Below are positions 9,161 to 17,508 of a stretch of 64,000 nucleotides of DNA, piece after piece; within the stretch, counting starts at the first letter, position 1, and each line of letters starts with the position of its first letter. Source of the DNA: Hymenobacter psychrotolerans DSM 18569 (GTDB taxonomy: Bacteria > Bacteroidota > Bacteroidia > Cytophagales > Hymenobacteraceae). The translations under genes and the position numbers were made by a program. Location of the stretch: NCBI RefSeq assembly GCF_900142395.1, contig NZ_FRAS01000016.1:61333-125332 (forward strand), read 5' to 3'. The notes below the pieces were generated by a model. The model was not told the DNA's origin. It saw only the letters and a list, made by a program, of their open reading frames with translations, and did not search any database.

Positions 9161-9202
9161 ACAAGACCGGCCGTTCTGCGCAAGCAGGGCGGCCGGTCTT
9201 GG
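9161..9202. terminator. second hairpin between rhomboid and mdh
   Basis: CAAGACCGGCCG and its complement are separated by about 15 bases. It lies just downstream of the mdh stop on the minus strand but has no clear U tract there. It is followed by three imperfect CTCAGCTACT direct repeats (about 9208-9235). Confidence 0.35.
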
Positions 9203-9234
9203 CAATTACTCAGCTGCTCAGCTACTCAGCTACT

Positions 9235-10176
9235 CTAAGCCGAAGCCTTGCTCATGTTGTCCAGCGCGTCCATTACTTCTTTCACGTGGCCGCGTGAGGT
9301 TTCCAGCAGCGCTTTTTCCTCGTCGTTCAGTTGCAGCTCGATTACTTTCTCGATGCCGTTTTTGCCCAGGATAACCGGAGCGCCCAGGTACACACCGTCA
9401 ATGCCGTACTCGCCTTCCAGCTTGATGCACACCGGGAACACGCGACGCTGGTCGCGCACGATGGCTTCTACCATCTGAGCGGCCGCCGCGCCGGGTGCAT
9501 ACCAGGCCGAAGTGCCCATCAGCTTCACCAGTTCGCCGCCACCGTTGGTGGTGCGGGCTACAATGGCGTCCAACTCTTCTTTGCCAATCAGTTCCGTGAC
9601 GGGGATGCCGCCTACGGTGGTGTAGCGGGGCAGCGGCACCATGGTGTCGCCGTGGCCGCCCATCAGCACCGCCTGAATGTCTTTGGGGCTCACGTTCAGG
9701 GCTTCGGCCAGGAAGGCGCGGTAGCGGGCCGTGTCCAGGATGCCGGCCATGCCGAATACCTTGGTCCGGTCGAGGCCGGAGGTGAGGTGGGCCTGGTAGG
9801 TCATCACGTCTAGCGGGTTGCTCACGATGATGATGATGGCGTTGGGCGAGTATTTCACCACTTGCTCCGTCACCGATTTCACGATACCGGCGTTGGTCGA
9901 AATCAGGTCGTCGCGGGTCATGCCGGGCTTGCGGGGCAGGCCGGAGGTAATCACCACTACATCAGAATCGGCGGTACGGCTGTAGTCGCTGGTGACGCCC
10001 ACCGTGCGCGAGTCGTAGCCGATGATGGGAGCTTTCTGCCAGATATCGAGAGCTTTGCCTTCGGCGAAGCCTTCCTTGATGTCAACCAGTACGATTTCAT
10101 TGGCAATTTCGCGGGTGGCCAATACGTCGGCGCAGGTAGCGCCCACGTTGCCAGCCCCAACTACGGTAACTTTCAT
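9235..10176 (-). CDS. mdh: malate dehydrogenase (NAD-dependent, LDH-like type)
   Basis: The protein is 313 residues. It catalyses the reversible oxidation of malate to oxaloacetate in the TCA cycle. The N-terminal Rossmann motif is VTVVGAGNVGATCA. The substrate-specificity loop reads SGLPRKPGMTRDDL, with the malate-type arginine; NPLDVMTY and GGHGDTMVPL carry the NAD-binding and catalytic His/Asp environment. Length is exactly that of the type 3 bacterial family. It is transcribed alone on the minus strand; a repeat field lies upstream. Confidence 0.95.
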   Translation of the reverse strand: MKVTVVGAGNVGATCADVLATREIANEIVLVDIKEGFAEGKALDIWQKAPIIGYDSRTVGVTSDYSRTADSDVVVITSGLPRKPGMTRDDLISTNAGIVKSVTEQVVKYSPNAIIIIVSNPLDVMTYQAHLTSGLDRTKVFGMAGILDTARYRAFLAEALNVSPKDIQAVLMGGHGDTMVPLPRYTTVGGIPVTELIGKEELDAIVARTTNGGGELVKLMGTSAWYAPGAAAAQMVEAIVRDQRRVFPVCIKLEGEYGIDGVYLGAPVILGKNGIEKVIELQLNDEEKALLETSRGHVKEVMDALDNMSKASA

Positions 10177-10263
10177 CGGGTGAGGAATTGGGTTGTACGA
10201 TTAAGGTTCTGCGGGTAAAGCTACTCTATAGAAACGAGAGGTAGGAGGGGAATGCCAGAATTT

Positions 10264-10545
10264 GGTTGCAACGCCCGGTTAGCCGTTGCAAAGGGCAGTT
10301 ACGCGTTGCAACGCGCAGGTCGGGCGTTGCAAAGCCTCCGGCACGCGTTGCAACGCGTAGGTCGGGCGTCGGGAACGGCGCGCATGTGTCCGGAGCCGGC
10401 GCGCACGTCTTGCAGCGCGCAGGTCGGGCGTCGGGAACGACGCGCATAGGTCCGGAGTCGGAAAATATGGGTCCGGAAACCGGGCGCATGACTTACGACG
10501 CGCCGGTTGGGTGTCGGGAAGAGCGCGCAAGGCTCGCACAGCCGC
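10264..10545. repeat. degenerate GC-rich tandem repeat field
   Basis: This fills most of the 423-base gap between mdh and tilS. Five units starting GTTGCAA follow at 20-21 base steps (10265, 10285, 10305, 10326, 10347). The perfect 14-base palindrome CGCGTTGCAACGCG occurs twice (10302-10315 and 10344-10357). A longer imperfect unit containing AGGTCGGGCGTCGGGAACG then repeats from about 10355 and 10417, with a weaker third copy near 10500. Open frames through it look like translated repeat, so I do not call a gene. Possible roles are protein binding sites or a decayed selfish repeat. Confidence 0.75.
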
Positions 10546-10599
10546 AGGCTCCAGTCACGAAGCCCTAGGCCCTACTACCTATGCACTAAGCCCTAACAA

Positions 10600-11931
10600 C
10601 TACATCCGCTTCACGACCAGCACCCGCTCGGTGTCGTCGTTCACGCGGAACCGCTCGTCGGGGCGGAAGCCGATAACCCAGGCAATTTTGCCGTCGCCGG
10701 AGCAGAGCACCTGCACGTTGTCTTTGAGGTTGAGCGGCACTTTCTGGTCGATAAGAAAGTCACTGATCTTCTTCTTGCCCTTCATACCAATGGGCATAAA
10801 CCAGTCGCCTTCCTGCCAGGGCCGTACGATGAGCGGGAATTTCAGCGCGTCGGCATCGAGGGCGGCCACGGCTTTGCCGCGCGGCACCTCAAACGTTTCG
10901 GTTACTTCCTGCAGCTCCAGGCGCAGGTGCAGCCCGTCAATCTTGAGTACTTCCTGCCCGGCCTGTAGCTGATGTGTGCCGAATCTGGTGAGGTTTTTCG
11001 GGGTGATGACCAGTTGCTCACGGTCCTTCACCAGCCGGTGCGTCGGCGACTCGAAGCGGCGGCCCGACTCGGCCCCGAAAGCGGCCACCATGTCCTTCAC
11101 CACCGGAAAGCTGAACCCGAACGGCCGCAGCAGCTCGTGCAGTACCAGCGCCGTGGCGGCGGTTTTCTGCAGCAGCCGGATATCGAGGTAGGTGGCGTCG
11201 GCTTCGGTGCGCTGGGCCTCGGCGGCGGTATCCTGCACGTAGCGGCGCACGATTTCCTCGGCGCCGCCCACCCGCTCGGCCGTGAATTGCAGCGTCTGGT
11301 CGAGGTTGGGGTTGATGTCGCGCAGCACGGGCAGCACCTCTTGGCGCAGGCGGTTGCGCTGGTACACGGGACTGTCGTTGGAGGCATCTTCGCGCCACAT
11401 CAGCTGGTTTTCCACCAGATACTCAAACAGCTCCGGCTTGCCGATACCCAGCAACGGCCGCACGATGTGGCCGTTTTTGGGCGGGATGCCGTGCAGACCC
11501 GCCAGGCCGGTGCCGTGCGTGAGGTTGAGCAGCATGGTTTCGGCGGCGTCGCGCTGGTGGTGGGCAGTAGCTACATAGGTAAGGCCCTGCGTCCGCCGGA
11601 TACGCTCAAACCACTCGTAGCGCAGCGCCCGGGCCGCCATCTGGGTCGAAATGCCTTCCTGCTCGGCAAAGGCCTTGGTCTGGAAGAACTCGGCGAAGTA
11701 GGGCACCTCGTACTTCTTGGCCAGCTTGCGCACAAACTGCTCGTCAGCGTCGGCCTCGTCGCCGCGCAGCCCGAAGTGGCAGTGGGCCACGGCAAACTGC
11801 GCGCCCAGCTGGTGCAGCACCTCGGCCAGCGCCACCGAGTCCTGCCCGCCGCTCACGGCTACCAGCAGCGTATCGGTTTCGAGGTTGAAAAGCGCGTGTT
11901 CCTGAATAAACTGGCGGACCTGGTCGAGCAT
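10600..11931 (-). CDS. tilS: tRNA(Ile)-lysidine synthase TilS
   Basis: The protein is 443 residues. It ligates lysine to C34 of tRNA-Ile(CAU) using ATP, converting Met to Ile decoding. The PP-loop is LLVAVSGGQDSVALAEVL near the N-terminus, followed by CHFGLRGDEAD and ATAHHQRDAAETMLLNL. The C-terminal TilS domain has the VRPWQEGDWFMPIGM and KKISDFLIDQKVP motifs. I start at ATG 11931 (MLDQVRQFIQEH) because the extra upstream residues overlap the divergent promoter region. It is divergently transcribed from the OstA-like gene. Confidence 0.94.
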   Translation of the reverse strand: MLDQVRQFIQEHALFNLETDTLLVAVSGGQDSVALAEVLHQLGAQFAVAHCHFGLRGDEADADEQFVRKLAKKYEVPYFAEFFQTKAFAEQEGISTQMAARALRYEWFERIRRTQGLTYVATAHHQRDAAETMLLNLTHGTGLAGLHGIPPKNGHIVRPLLGIGKPELFEYLVENQLMWREDASNDSPVYQRNRLRQEVLPVLRDINPNLDQTLQFTAERVGGAEEIVRRYVQDTAAEAQRTEADATYLDIRLLQKTAATALVLHELLRPFGFSFPVVKDMVAAFGAESGRRFESPTHRLVKDREQLVITPKNLTRFGTHQLQAGQEVLKIDGLHLRLELQEVTETFEVPRGKAVAALDADALKFPLIVRPWQEGDWFMPIGMKGKKKISDFLIDQKVPLNLKDNVQVLCSGDGKIAWVIGFRPDERFRVNDDTERVLVVKRM

Positions 11932-11988
11932 AGGGGAGGGGGCAATGTATCGGAACTGCAAAGATGGACGTTAGCGACGGGCCTTCCG

Positions 11989-11996
11989 TACCTTCG
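11989..11996 (+). promoter_or_regulatory. TAnnTTTG-like -7 box of the OstA-like gene
   Basis: TACCTTCG lies 7 bases before the ATG at 12004. This is the same spacing as the TACCTTTG box before bamD at 13823, which suggests near-leaderless mRNAs for both envelope genes. Confidence 0.4.
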
Positions 11997-12003
11997 CGTC
12001 GAA

Positions 12004-13737
12004 ATGTCCCTGTCCAAGTCACTTTTTCTGCTCTGGCTGGCCTTGCTGCCGGCCTTTTCCTTCGCGCAGCAGCGGCCGGCGGCCCGTCCGGCGGCGCAGC
12101 CCACGCCACCCAAAGGCTCCCGCATCGAGCTGCTGCCCGGCACGCAGCGGCTTATCGGCGGCACGTTCAACGGCGTCGAAATCCGCAAGCTGATCGGCAA
12201 CGTGAGCTTCCGGCAGGGTACCACGCTGCTGTACTGCGACTCGGCCTACCAGTATCTGGAGAAAAACGCGCTGGAAGCCTTCAGCAACGTGCGCATCATC
12301 CAGAACGATACTATCACCATCACCGGCGACCGGGGCACCTACGACGGCGACACGCGCAAAGCCCGTATTACGGGCAACGTGACCATGCGCGACCCGCGCA
12401 TGACCCTCACCACGCAGGTGCTCGACTACGACCTGAACCGCAACCTGGCCTACTACAGCACCGGCGGCCACCTCGTCGACCCCGAAAACACGCTCGACAG
12501 CCGCTATGGCTACTACAACACCACCAGCAAAGTATTCAGCTTCAAGCGCGACGTAAAGCTGGTGACCAAGGACAACACCATCGACACCGACACGCTGCAG
12601 TATAATACGGTGTCGAGGATTGCCACCTTCCTCGGGCCCACGCGCATCAAGGGGAAGCAGGGTACGCTCTACGCCGAAAACGGCACCTACAACACCATCA
12701 CGCGGGTGTCGAACTTCCAGAAAAACGCCAAAATCGAGACGCCCAACTACCTGCTCGGTGGCGACCGGCTGGTGTATGACGAGGCGCGGCAGTACGGCGT
12801 GGCCACCGGCCACGTCTCGATGACCAGCAAGAAAGACAACCTCGTGATTCGGGGCGACGTGGGACGCTACTGGCGGGCGCTGGGCCGCACCAAAGTGTAC
12901 GGAACGCCTGTGATGCGCAATATTTCGGGCAAGGACACGCTGTATCTGGCCGCCGATACGCTCATCAGCCAGGAAGGCCGCGCGCCGCTCAACGGCGCCG
13001 GCGTGCTCTACGCCTACCCGAAAGCCAAAATCTTCCGCCCCGACCTGCAGGGCCGCGCCGACTCGCTCACCTACGACCGGCAGGACTCTATTATCTATCT
13101 GAACAAGAAACCGATTCTCTGGAACGAGAAAAACCAGCTCACCGCCGACAGCATGGAAATCCGGCAGCGCAACGGCAAGGTGGACCAGATGCGGCTGTAC
13201 GCCAACTCGTTCATTATTGGGCAGGACACGCTGCTGAACTTCAACCAGGTGAAGGGCCGCAACATGGTGGCCTACTTCCAGGGCAACTCGATAAAAAAAG
13301 TAGACGTGCTTGGCAACGCCGAGAGCCTCTACTATGCTCTTGAAGGCGACACGGCCGTGAGCGGTATGAACAAAGCCACTTCCGCCACCATGGCGCTGCG
13401 CTTTGCCGAGAGCAAGCTGCAGACCATCAGTTTCCTGACCAACCCCGATGCCAGCTTCATTCCGCCCCATGAGCTTAAGCCCGAAGATGAGAAGCTGAAA
13501 GACTTCAAATGGCGCCCCGCGGAACGCCCCACCCGCCGCGCCGTGTTAGGCAAGCACTTCGCGCCGCCGGCAAAGCCCAAGGCCAAACCAAAAGCCAAAA
13601 CCCCGGCCAAAACCAGCCCGAAAGCCAAACCCAAGGCTGCCCCGAAGCCCAAAGCCAAGCCGACGGTACCGGCAAAACCCGCTCCTAAAGCACCGGCCAC
13701 CACTCCGAAACCTCCGGTGCGGCCGGCTACCAAATAG
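12004..13737 (+). CDS. OstA/LptA-like periplasmic lipopolysaccharide transport protein
   Basis: The protein is 577 residues. A signal peptide (MSLSKSLFLLWLALLPAFSF, then AQQ) is followed by an OstA-like beta-jellyroll region. There repeated short strands of the type YCDSAYQYLEKNALEAFSNV and TITGDRGTYDGDTRKARITG recur (about 45-330). This is the Bacteroidetes version of the LPS-bridging protein family of LptA and the LptD N-domain. The last 60 or so residues are an unusual Lys/Pro/Ala-rich tail (KPKAKPKAKTPAKTSP), probably disordered and strongly basic. I chose the ATG at 12004 because the signal peptide starts there. It precedes bamD on the same strand. Confidence 0.88.
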   Translation: MSLSKSLFLLWLALLPAFSFAQQRPAARPAAQPTPPKGSRIELLPGTQRLIGGTFNGVEIRKLIGNVSFRQGTTLLYCDSAYQYLEKNALEAFSNVRIIQNDTITITGDRGTYDGDTRKARITGNVTMRDPRMTLTTQVLDYDLNRNLAYYSTGGHLVDPENTLDSRYGYYNTTSKVFSFKRDVKLVTKDNTIDTDTLQYNTVSRIATFLGPTRIKGKQGTLYAENGTYNTITRVSNFQKNAKIETPNYLLGGDRLVYDEARQYGVATGHVSMTSKKDNLVIRGDVGRYWRALGRTKVYGTPVMRNISGKDTLYLAADTLISQEGRAPLNGAGVLYAYPKAKIFRPDLQGRADSLTYDRQDSIIYLNKKPILWNEKNQLTADSMEIRQRNGKVDQMRLYANSFIIGQDTLLNFNQVKGRNMVAYFQGNSIKKVDVLGNAESLYYALEGDTAVSGMNKATSATMALRFAESKLQTISFLTNPDASFIPPHELKPEDEKLKDFKWRPAERPTRRAVLGKHFAPPAKPKAKPKAKTPAKTSPKAKPKAAPKPKAKPTVPAKPAPKAPATTPKPPVRPATK

Positions 13738-13799
13738 CTTCAGCCTGTTAGTGCCGTGCTCCGCGCCGCCGGCTGGCCCTGCCGGTCAGCCGGGCCGGG

Positions 13800-13830
13800 T
13801 TTGATTCGGCTTTGTAATCCGTTACCTTTG
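13800..13830 (+). promoter_or_regulatory. promoter of bamD
   Basis: TTTG (13800-13803), a 19-base spacer and TACCTTTG (13823-13830) match the Bacteroidetes consensus exactly. The ATG follows at 13838, so the 5' UTR would be zero to a few bases. Confidence 0.6.
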
Positions 13831-13837
13831 CGCCCTT

Positions 13838-14665
13838 ATGCATACTTTTCGCCCGACCCTTTTTGTTCTGTTGTTGAGCACCTTGCTGCTTGGCGCCTGC
13901 ACCGGCTACCAGAAACTGCTCAAGAGCAACGACGTGAACAAGAAGTACGAAGCTGCCATTCAGTTCTACGAGAAAGGCGACTACTTCAAAGCCGGTACGC
14001 TGCTCGAAGACCTCGTGCCGCTGCTGAAAGGCCGCCCGGAAGCTGAGAAAGCGCAATTCTATTTCGCCAACACCAACTTCCAGCAGCGCAACTACACGCT
14101 CAGCTCTTACTACTTCAAAAGCTTCGCCGACACGTATCCCAACTCCACGTATGCGGAGGAGGCCTCCTTCCTGCAAGCCAAGTCGCTGTTCCGCGACTCG
14201 CCGGAGTGGGAACTGGACCAGACCAATACATACTCGGCGCTGGAAGCCATTCAGGACTTTCTGAACCGCTACCCGAGCAGCAACTTCCGCCCCGAAGCCG
14301 AGAATATGTCGCAGGAGCTGCAGAAGAAACTGGAGCTGAAAGCGTATCAGGGCGCCAAGCTCTACTACAACCTGCGCTACTATCAGTCGGCGGTGGTGGC
14401 GCTGGGCGGCTTCCAGCAGCAGTTCCCGGCTTCCGCCTTCAACGAGGAAGCCGAATTCCTGAAAGTAAGCGCGCAGTATGACCTGGCCCGCGAAAGTGTG
14501 CAGGAAAAGCAGCGCGAGCGGTATCAGGAGGTAGTGGCCTTCTACCAGCATTTCATCGACACGTATCCGCAGAGCCGGCACCTGAAGGAAGCCGAGCGGA
14601 TGTACACCGACTCGCAGGCGCAGGTGGCCAAGCTCAAGCCTTCGGAGCCCACGGCGGCCAACTAA
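13838..14665 (+). CDS. bamD: outer membrane assembly lipoprotein BamD
   Basis: The protein is 275 residues. A lipoprotein signal with lipobox LLLGAC puts the acylated cysteine at about residue 18. It is followed by TPR-like helix pairs (KKYEAAIQFYEKGDYFKAG, YYFKSFADTYPNSTYAEEA, YYNLRYYQSAVVALGGF). BamD works with BamA to fold beta-barrel proteins into the outer membrane. The length and the following omega, coaBC, DUF4835 and recN order are the usual Bacteroidetes arrangement, which supports the call. Confidence 0.93.
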   Translation: MHTFRPTLFVLLLSTLLLGACTGYQKLLKSNDVNKKYEAAIQFYEKGDYFKAGTLLEDLVPLLKGRPEAEKAQFYFANTNFQQRNYTLSSYYFKSFADTYPNSTYAEEASFLQAKSLFRDSPEWELDQTNTYSALEAIQDFLNRYPSSNFRPEAENMSQELQKKLELKAYQGAKLYYNLRYYQSAVVALGGFQQQFPASAFNEEAEFLKVSAQYDLARESVQEKQRERYQEVVAFYQHFIDTYPQSRHLKEAERMYTDSQAQVAKLKPSEPTAAN

Positions 14666-14737
14666 AGCTGCCGGCCGGCCCGTAGTGGCCCAGCTGCTGG
14701 CAGCACATCAGAACTCAAAAATCAGCACATTAGCATC

Positions 14738-15091
14738 ATGAAAGCACCCAACAACGTCTCCGCCTCCATCGTGACCCGCAACATGTCGGAATTCGCTGCC
14801 GAAACCGGCAACGTATACGAAAGCATTGCCATCATCTCGAAGCGCGCCAACCAGATTTCGGTGAAGCTGAAAGAGGAGCTGAACGGCAAGCTGGCCGAGT
14901 TTGCTACCACGGTGGATAACCTGGAAGAGGTGTTCGAAAACCGCGAGCAGATCGAAATCAGCAAGCACTACGAGCGTCTGCCCAAGCCTACCAACCTTGC
15001 CATCGAGGAGTTCCTGGAAGGCAAAGTGCACTACCGTACCCCGTCGGAGTTCGACGAGAACGGCAACCTACGCGCCATCGAAGGCCAATAG
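14738..15091 (+). CDS. rpoZ: DNA-directed RNA polymerase omega subunit (RpoZ-like)
   Basis: The protein is 117 residues. It contains the omega/RPB6 core: NVYESIAIISKRANQIS followed by a charged helix (VKLKEELNGKLAEFATTVD) and a C-terminal KPTNLAIEEFLEGKVHY. It binds beta-prime and helps RNA polymerase assembly. Bacteroidetes omega is longer than the E. coli protein, as here. The gene lies between bamD and coaC with short spacers (72 and 6 bases), so it is probably in the same transcript. Confidence 0.88.
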   Translation: MKAPNNVSASIVTRNMSEFAAETGNVYESIAIISKRANQISVKLKEELNGKLAEFATTVDNLEEVFENREQIEISKHYERLPKPTNLAIEEFLEGKVHYRTPSEFDENGNLRAIEGQ

Positions 15092-15097
15092 TTCTGC

Positions 15098-15655
15098 GTG
15101 GGAATGCCGCTGCAAGACCGCAAGATTCTGTTGGGGGTTTGCGGCAGCATTGCCGCCTACAAAGCCGCGCCGCTGGTGCGGCTGCTGGTGAAGGCCGGAG
15201 CCGAGGTGCAAGTCATTCTGACTGCCTCGGCTTCGGCCTTTGTTACGCCCCTTACGCTGGGCACGCTCTCCAAAAAGCCGGTTTTGCAGGGCTTTTTGAA
15301 GGATGAAGCAGCCGGCGAATGGCACAACCACGTGCACCTGGGCCTGTGGGCCGATGTGCTGCTGGTAGCGCCGGCTTCGGCCAATACGCTGGCCCACTTC
15401 GCGCACGGCCTCTGCGACTCGCTGCTGGATGCCGTGTATCTCTCGGCGCGCTGCCCCGTGCTGCTGGCCCCCGCCATGGACCTCGATATGTATGCCCACC
15501 CGGCCACCACAGCCAATCTGGCGAAGCTGCGCTCCTACGGAAATATTGTGCTCGACTCGCCGGCCGGTGAGCTGGCCAGCGGCCTGAGCGGGCCCGGCCG
15601 CATGCTGGAGCCGGAGGATATTGTGGTGGAGCTGGAGCGGTTTTTTACTCGTTAA
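15098..15655 (+). CDS. coaC: phosphopantothenoylcysteine decarboxylase (CoaC half of a split CoaBC)
   Basis: The protein is 185 residues. It is an FMN-dependent decarboxylase of the HFCD flavoprotein family making 4'-phosphopantetheine for coenzyme A. Visible motifs are LLGVCGSIAAYKA at the N-terminus, the active-site His in HNHVHLGLWADVLLVAPASANT, and APAMDLDMY (PAMN/D-type motif). It ends with the normal C-terminal helix DIVVELERFFTR and a TAA stop, where a bifunctional CoaBC would continue through a short linker. A perfect inverted repeat begins 6 bases after the stop, and the ligase half follows as a separate ORF in another frame. Confidence 0.9.
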   Translation: MGMPLQDRKILLGVCGSIAAYKAAPLVRLLVKAGAEVQVILTASASAFVTPLTLGTLSKKPVLQGFLKDEAAGEWHNHVHLGLWADVLLVAPASANTLAHFAHGLCDSLLDAVYLSARCPVLLAPAMDLDMYAHPATTANLAKLRSYGNIVLDSPAGELASGLSGPGRMLEPEDIVVELERFFTR

Positions 15656-15661
15656 ATAACG

Positions 15662-15756
15662 GGTCATGCTGAGCTTGCCGAAGCATCTCTACCACTTCGT
15701 TGCAATGCCAGTTAGTTAGCCAGAGGTAGAGATGCTTCGGCAAGCTCAGCATGACC
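15662..15756. repeat. 95-bp palindromic (REP/MITE-like) element splitting coaBC
   Basis: Two perfectly complementary 32-base arms (15662-15693 and 15725-15756) surround a 31-base loop. The arms begin GGTCATGCTGAGCTTGCC and continue with GAAGCATCTCTACC. The arm type resembles palindromes common in intergenic regions of Hymenobacter-like genomes (from memory, not searched). The right arm contains the ATG (15751) of the longest CoaB reading frame. Removing the element plus the nine preceding bases (15653-15661) joins CoaC and CoaB in frame. I saw no second copy and no clear target duplication. Confidence 0.9.
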
Positions 15757-16422
15757 TTCTCTTTTGAAACTATGCGCGTCCTCATTACGGCCGGCCCCAC
15801 CTACGAGCCTCTCGACCCGGTCCGTTTTATCGGCAACCACAGCACCGGTAAGATGGGCTACGCGCTGGCCGAGGCGTTTGCTGCCAGCGGCGCCGCCGTA
15901 ACGCTCATCAGCGGCCCCAGCAACCTGCCGGATCCGGCTCATCCGGGTATCCAGACGCAGCGCGTGGAAACCGCCGACCAGATGTATGCCGCCGCCGCTG
16001 CCGTAGCGCCTGAAGCTGGCGTATGGGTCTTTGCGGCGGCCGTGGCCGATTACAAGCCCGCGCAGATAGCGGCTGAGAAGATCAAGAAGTCGGGCGACAC
16101 GCTGACGCTGGAACTGGTGAAGAACGTAGATATTGCCGCTACCCTGGGGAAAACCAAGCGGCCCGAACAATTTTCGGTGGGTTTTGCGTTGGAAACCAAC
16201 AATGAGCATGCCCACGCGCTGGATAAGCTGCACCGCAAAAACTTCGACCTCGTGGTACTGAACTCGCTGCGCGACGCCGGTGCCGGTTTCCGCCACGATA
16301 CCAACAAGGTGACGCTGCTGGACGCGCAGGGCCAAACTCGTATCTTTGAAGTAAAGCCGAAAGCCGAAGTGGCCCAGGATATTGTGGATGCTGTTCTTGC
16401 CCGCCTGCCCCGTGAAGTATAA
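15751..16422 (+). CDS. coaB: phosphopantothenate-cysteine ligase (CoaB half of a split CoaBC)
   Basis: The protein is 223 residues. It ligates cysteine to 4'-phosphopantothenate in coenzyme A synthesis. MRVLITAGPTYEPLDPVRF, the nucleotide-binding start of CoaB domains, is reached at residue 8. GNHSTGKMG, FAAAVADYKP, the lysine-rich EKIKKSG segment and VGFALETN are the usual CoaB motifs. Two starts are possible: ATG 15751 inside the palindrome's right arm, or ATG 15772 which gives the native-looking N-terminus (216 residues). The frame differs from CoaC, so no stop-codon read-through can fuse them. It overlaps the next gene slightly. Confidence 0.9.
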   Translation: MTFSFETMRVLITAGPTYEPLDPVRFIGNHSTGKMGYALAEAFAASGAAVTLISGPSNLPDPAHPGIQTQRVETADQMYAAAAAVAPEAGVWVFAAAVADYKPAQIAAEKIKKSGDTLTLELVKNVDIAATLGKTKRPEQFSVGFALETNNEHAHALDKLHRKNFDLVVLNSLRDAGAGFRHDTNKVTLLDAQGQTRIFEVKPKAEVAQDIVDAVLARLPREV

Positions 16423-17344
16423 AAAACTGCTGCCCGCCGTACTGTTTGCCCTTATTTCGCTGCTGACCAGCCCGCTGGCGCAGGCCCAGGAAATCCAGGC
16501 CGAAGTGCGTATTACCACCGAAAACGTGACCATTTCGGACCGGCAGCTGGTGCAGCAGATGCAGAACGATATGCAGTCGTTTCTGAACACCCGCTCCTTC
16601 ACGAGCCAGACGTACCGGCCGGAGGAGCGCATCCGGATGCGGATTTTTGTGGGCATCACCGGTATTCCGCAAAACGGGCAGTACGTGGCCACGGCCCGCA
16701 TTGTGTCGTCGAGGCCGGTGTACGGGACGGGATACGAAACCAACCTGCTGAGCTTCGCCGACCGCAACTTCCTGTTCAACTACTCGCCCCAGAACCCGAT
16801 TGACTTCTCCGAAAACAACTTCGTCGGCAATCTGTCGTCGCTGCTGACCTTCTACGCCTACCTCACCATCGGCCTCGACCAGGACAGCTTCTCGCGCCTC
16901 GGCGGCTCGCCGTACTACGACCGGGCCCGGATAGTGCTGCAGAATGCCTCCTCGCAGACCATTACCAATGAGCAGGACGAAGCCTGGAAAGACGGGCAGA
17001 CCCGCAACCGCTACTGGCTGCTCAACAATCTGCAGGACCCGCAGCTGGAGGCTTTCCGCACGGGTATTTATGCCTACTACCGGCAGGGACTGGATATTTT
17101 CATCGAGAAGCCGGACGAAGCCCGCACCAGCATTTTCACGGCTTTGCAGGGCGTGCAGCAGGCGGCGCTGCGCCGGCCCGGCACCTTGCTGGCGCGCTCT
17201 TTTTTCGACACCAAGGCCGACGAAATAGCCAACATCTTCCGCAGCGCCCCCGATGCCCAGCAGAAGCAAACCCTGGCTACGCTGCTGACGGAAGTGGACC
17301 CTACCAACTCGGCCAAGTACCAGGCCATGCTGCGCCAGCCGTAG
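16412..17344 (+). CDS. porD: DUF4835 family protein, PorD-like (type IX secretion associated)
   Basis: The protein is about 310 residues. A signal peptide (KYKKLLPAVLFALISLLTSP ... AQAQE) is followed by the DUF4835 body: AEVRITTENVTISDRQLV, NYSPQNPIDFSENNF and the C-terminal PTNSAKYQAMLRQP. Members are exported to the periplasm and are annotated as PorD in the type IX secretion context; the biochemical role is unclear. I chose GTG 16412 because it starts directly at the basic n-region of the signal peptide. It overlaps the coaB stop by 11 bases, implying translational coupling. ATG 16388 is an alternative. Confidence 0.85.
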   Translation: MKYKKLLPAVLFALISLLTSPLAQAQEIQAEVRITTENVTISDRQLVQQMQNDMQSFLNTRSFTSQTYRPEERIRMRIFVGITGIPQNGQYVATARIVSSRPVYGTGYETNLLSFADRNFLFNYSPQNPIDFSENNFVGNLSSLLTFYAYLTIGLDQDSFSRLGGSPYYDRARIVLQNASSQTITNEQDEAWKDGQTRNRYWLLNNLQDPQLEAFRTGIYAYYRQGLDIFIEKPDEARTSIFTALQGVQQAALRRPGTLLARSFFDTKADEIANIFRSAPDAQQKQTLATLLTEVDPTNSAKYQAMLRQP

Positions 17345-17384
17345 CCTAGCGTTTAAGGCGGTAAATTCTTTATTGCGAAAATCA

Positions 17385-17416
17385 TTGGCATTTGACTAAG
17401 TGAACTAGTAGTTTTG
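17385..17416 (+). promoter_or_regulatory. promoter of recN
   Basis: TTGG (17385-17388), a 20-base spacer and TAGTTTTG (17409-17416) fit the Bacteroidetes sigma consensus. It would give a leader of about 85 bases before the recN ATG at 17509. Confidence 0.5.
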
Positions 17417-17508
17417 CTAAAGCTACTAGACCCGGTTTGGCACAACAGGTCCGTAGCGCACTTTTTTGGCAGCTACGACCGGCCTCCCGGTTTCTCATTT
17501 AGTTGGCT

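Noticed and set aside
10226..10568. Open frames of 60-100 codons on both strands in the mdh-tilS gap
   Set aside because: They translate the tandem repeat (for example RVATRRSGV-type repeats) in several frames equally well and have no start context or homology.
15653..15772. Stop-codon read-through joining CoaC to CoaB
   Set aside because: The two halves are in different frames across the palindrome, so read-through of the TAA would not reach CoaB.
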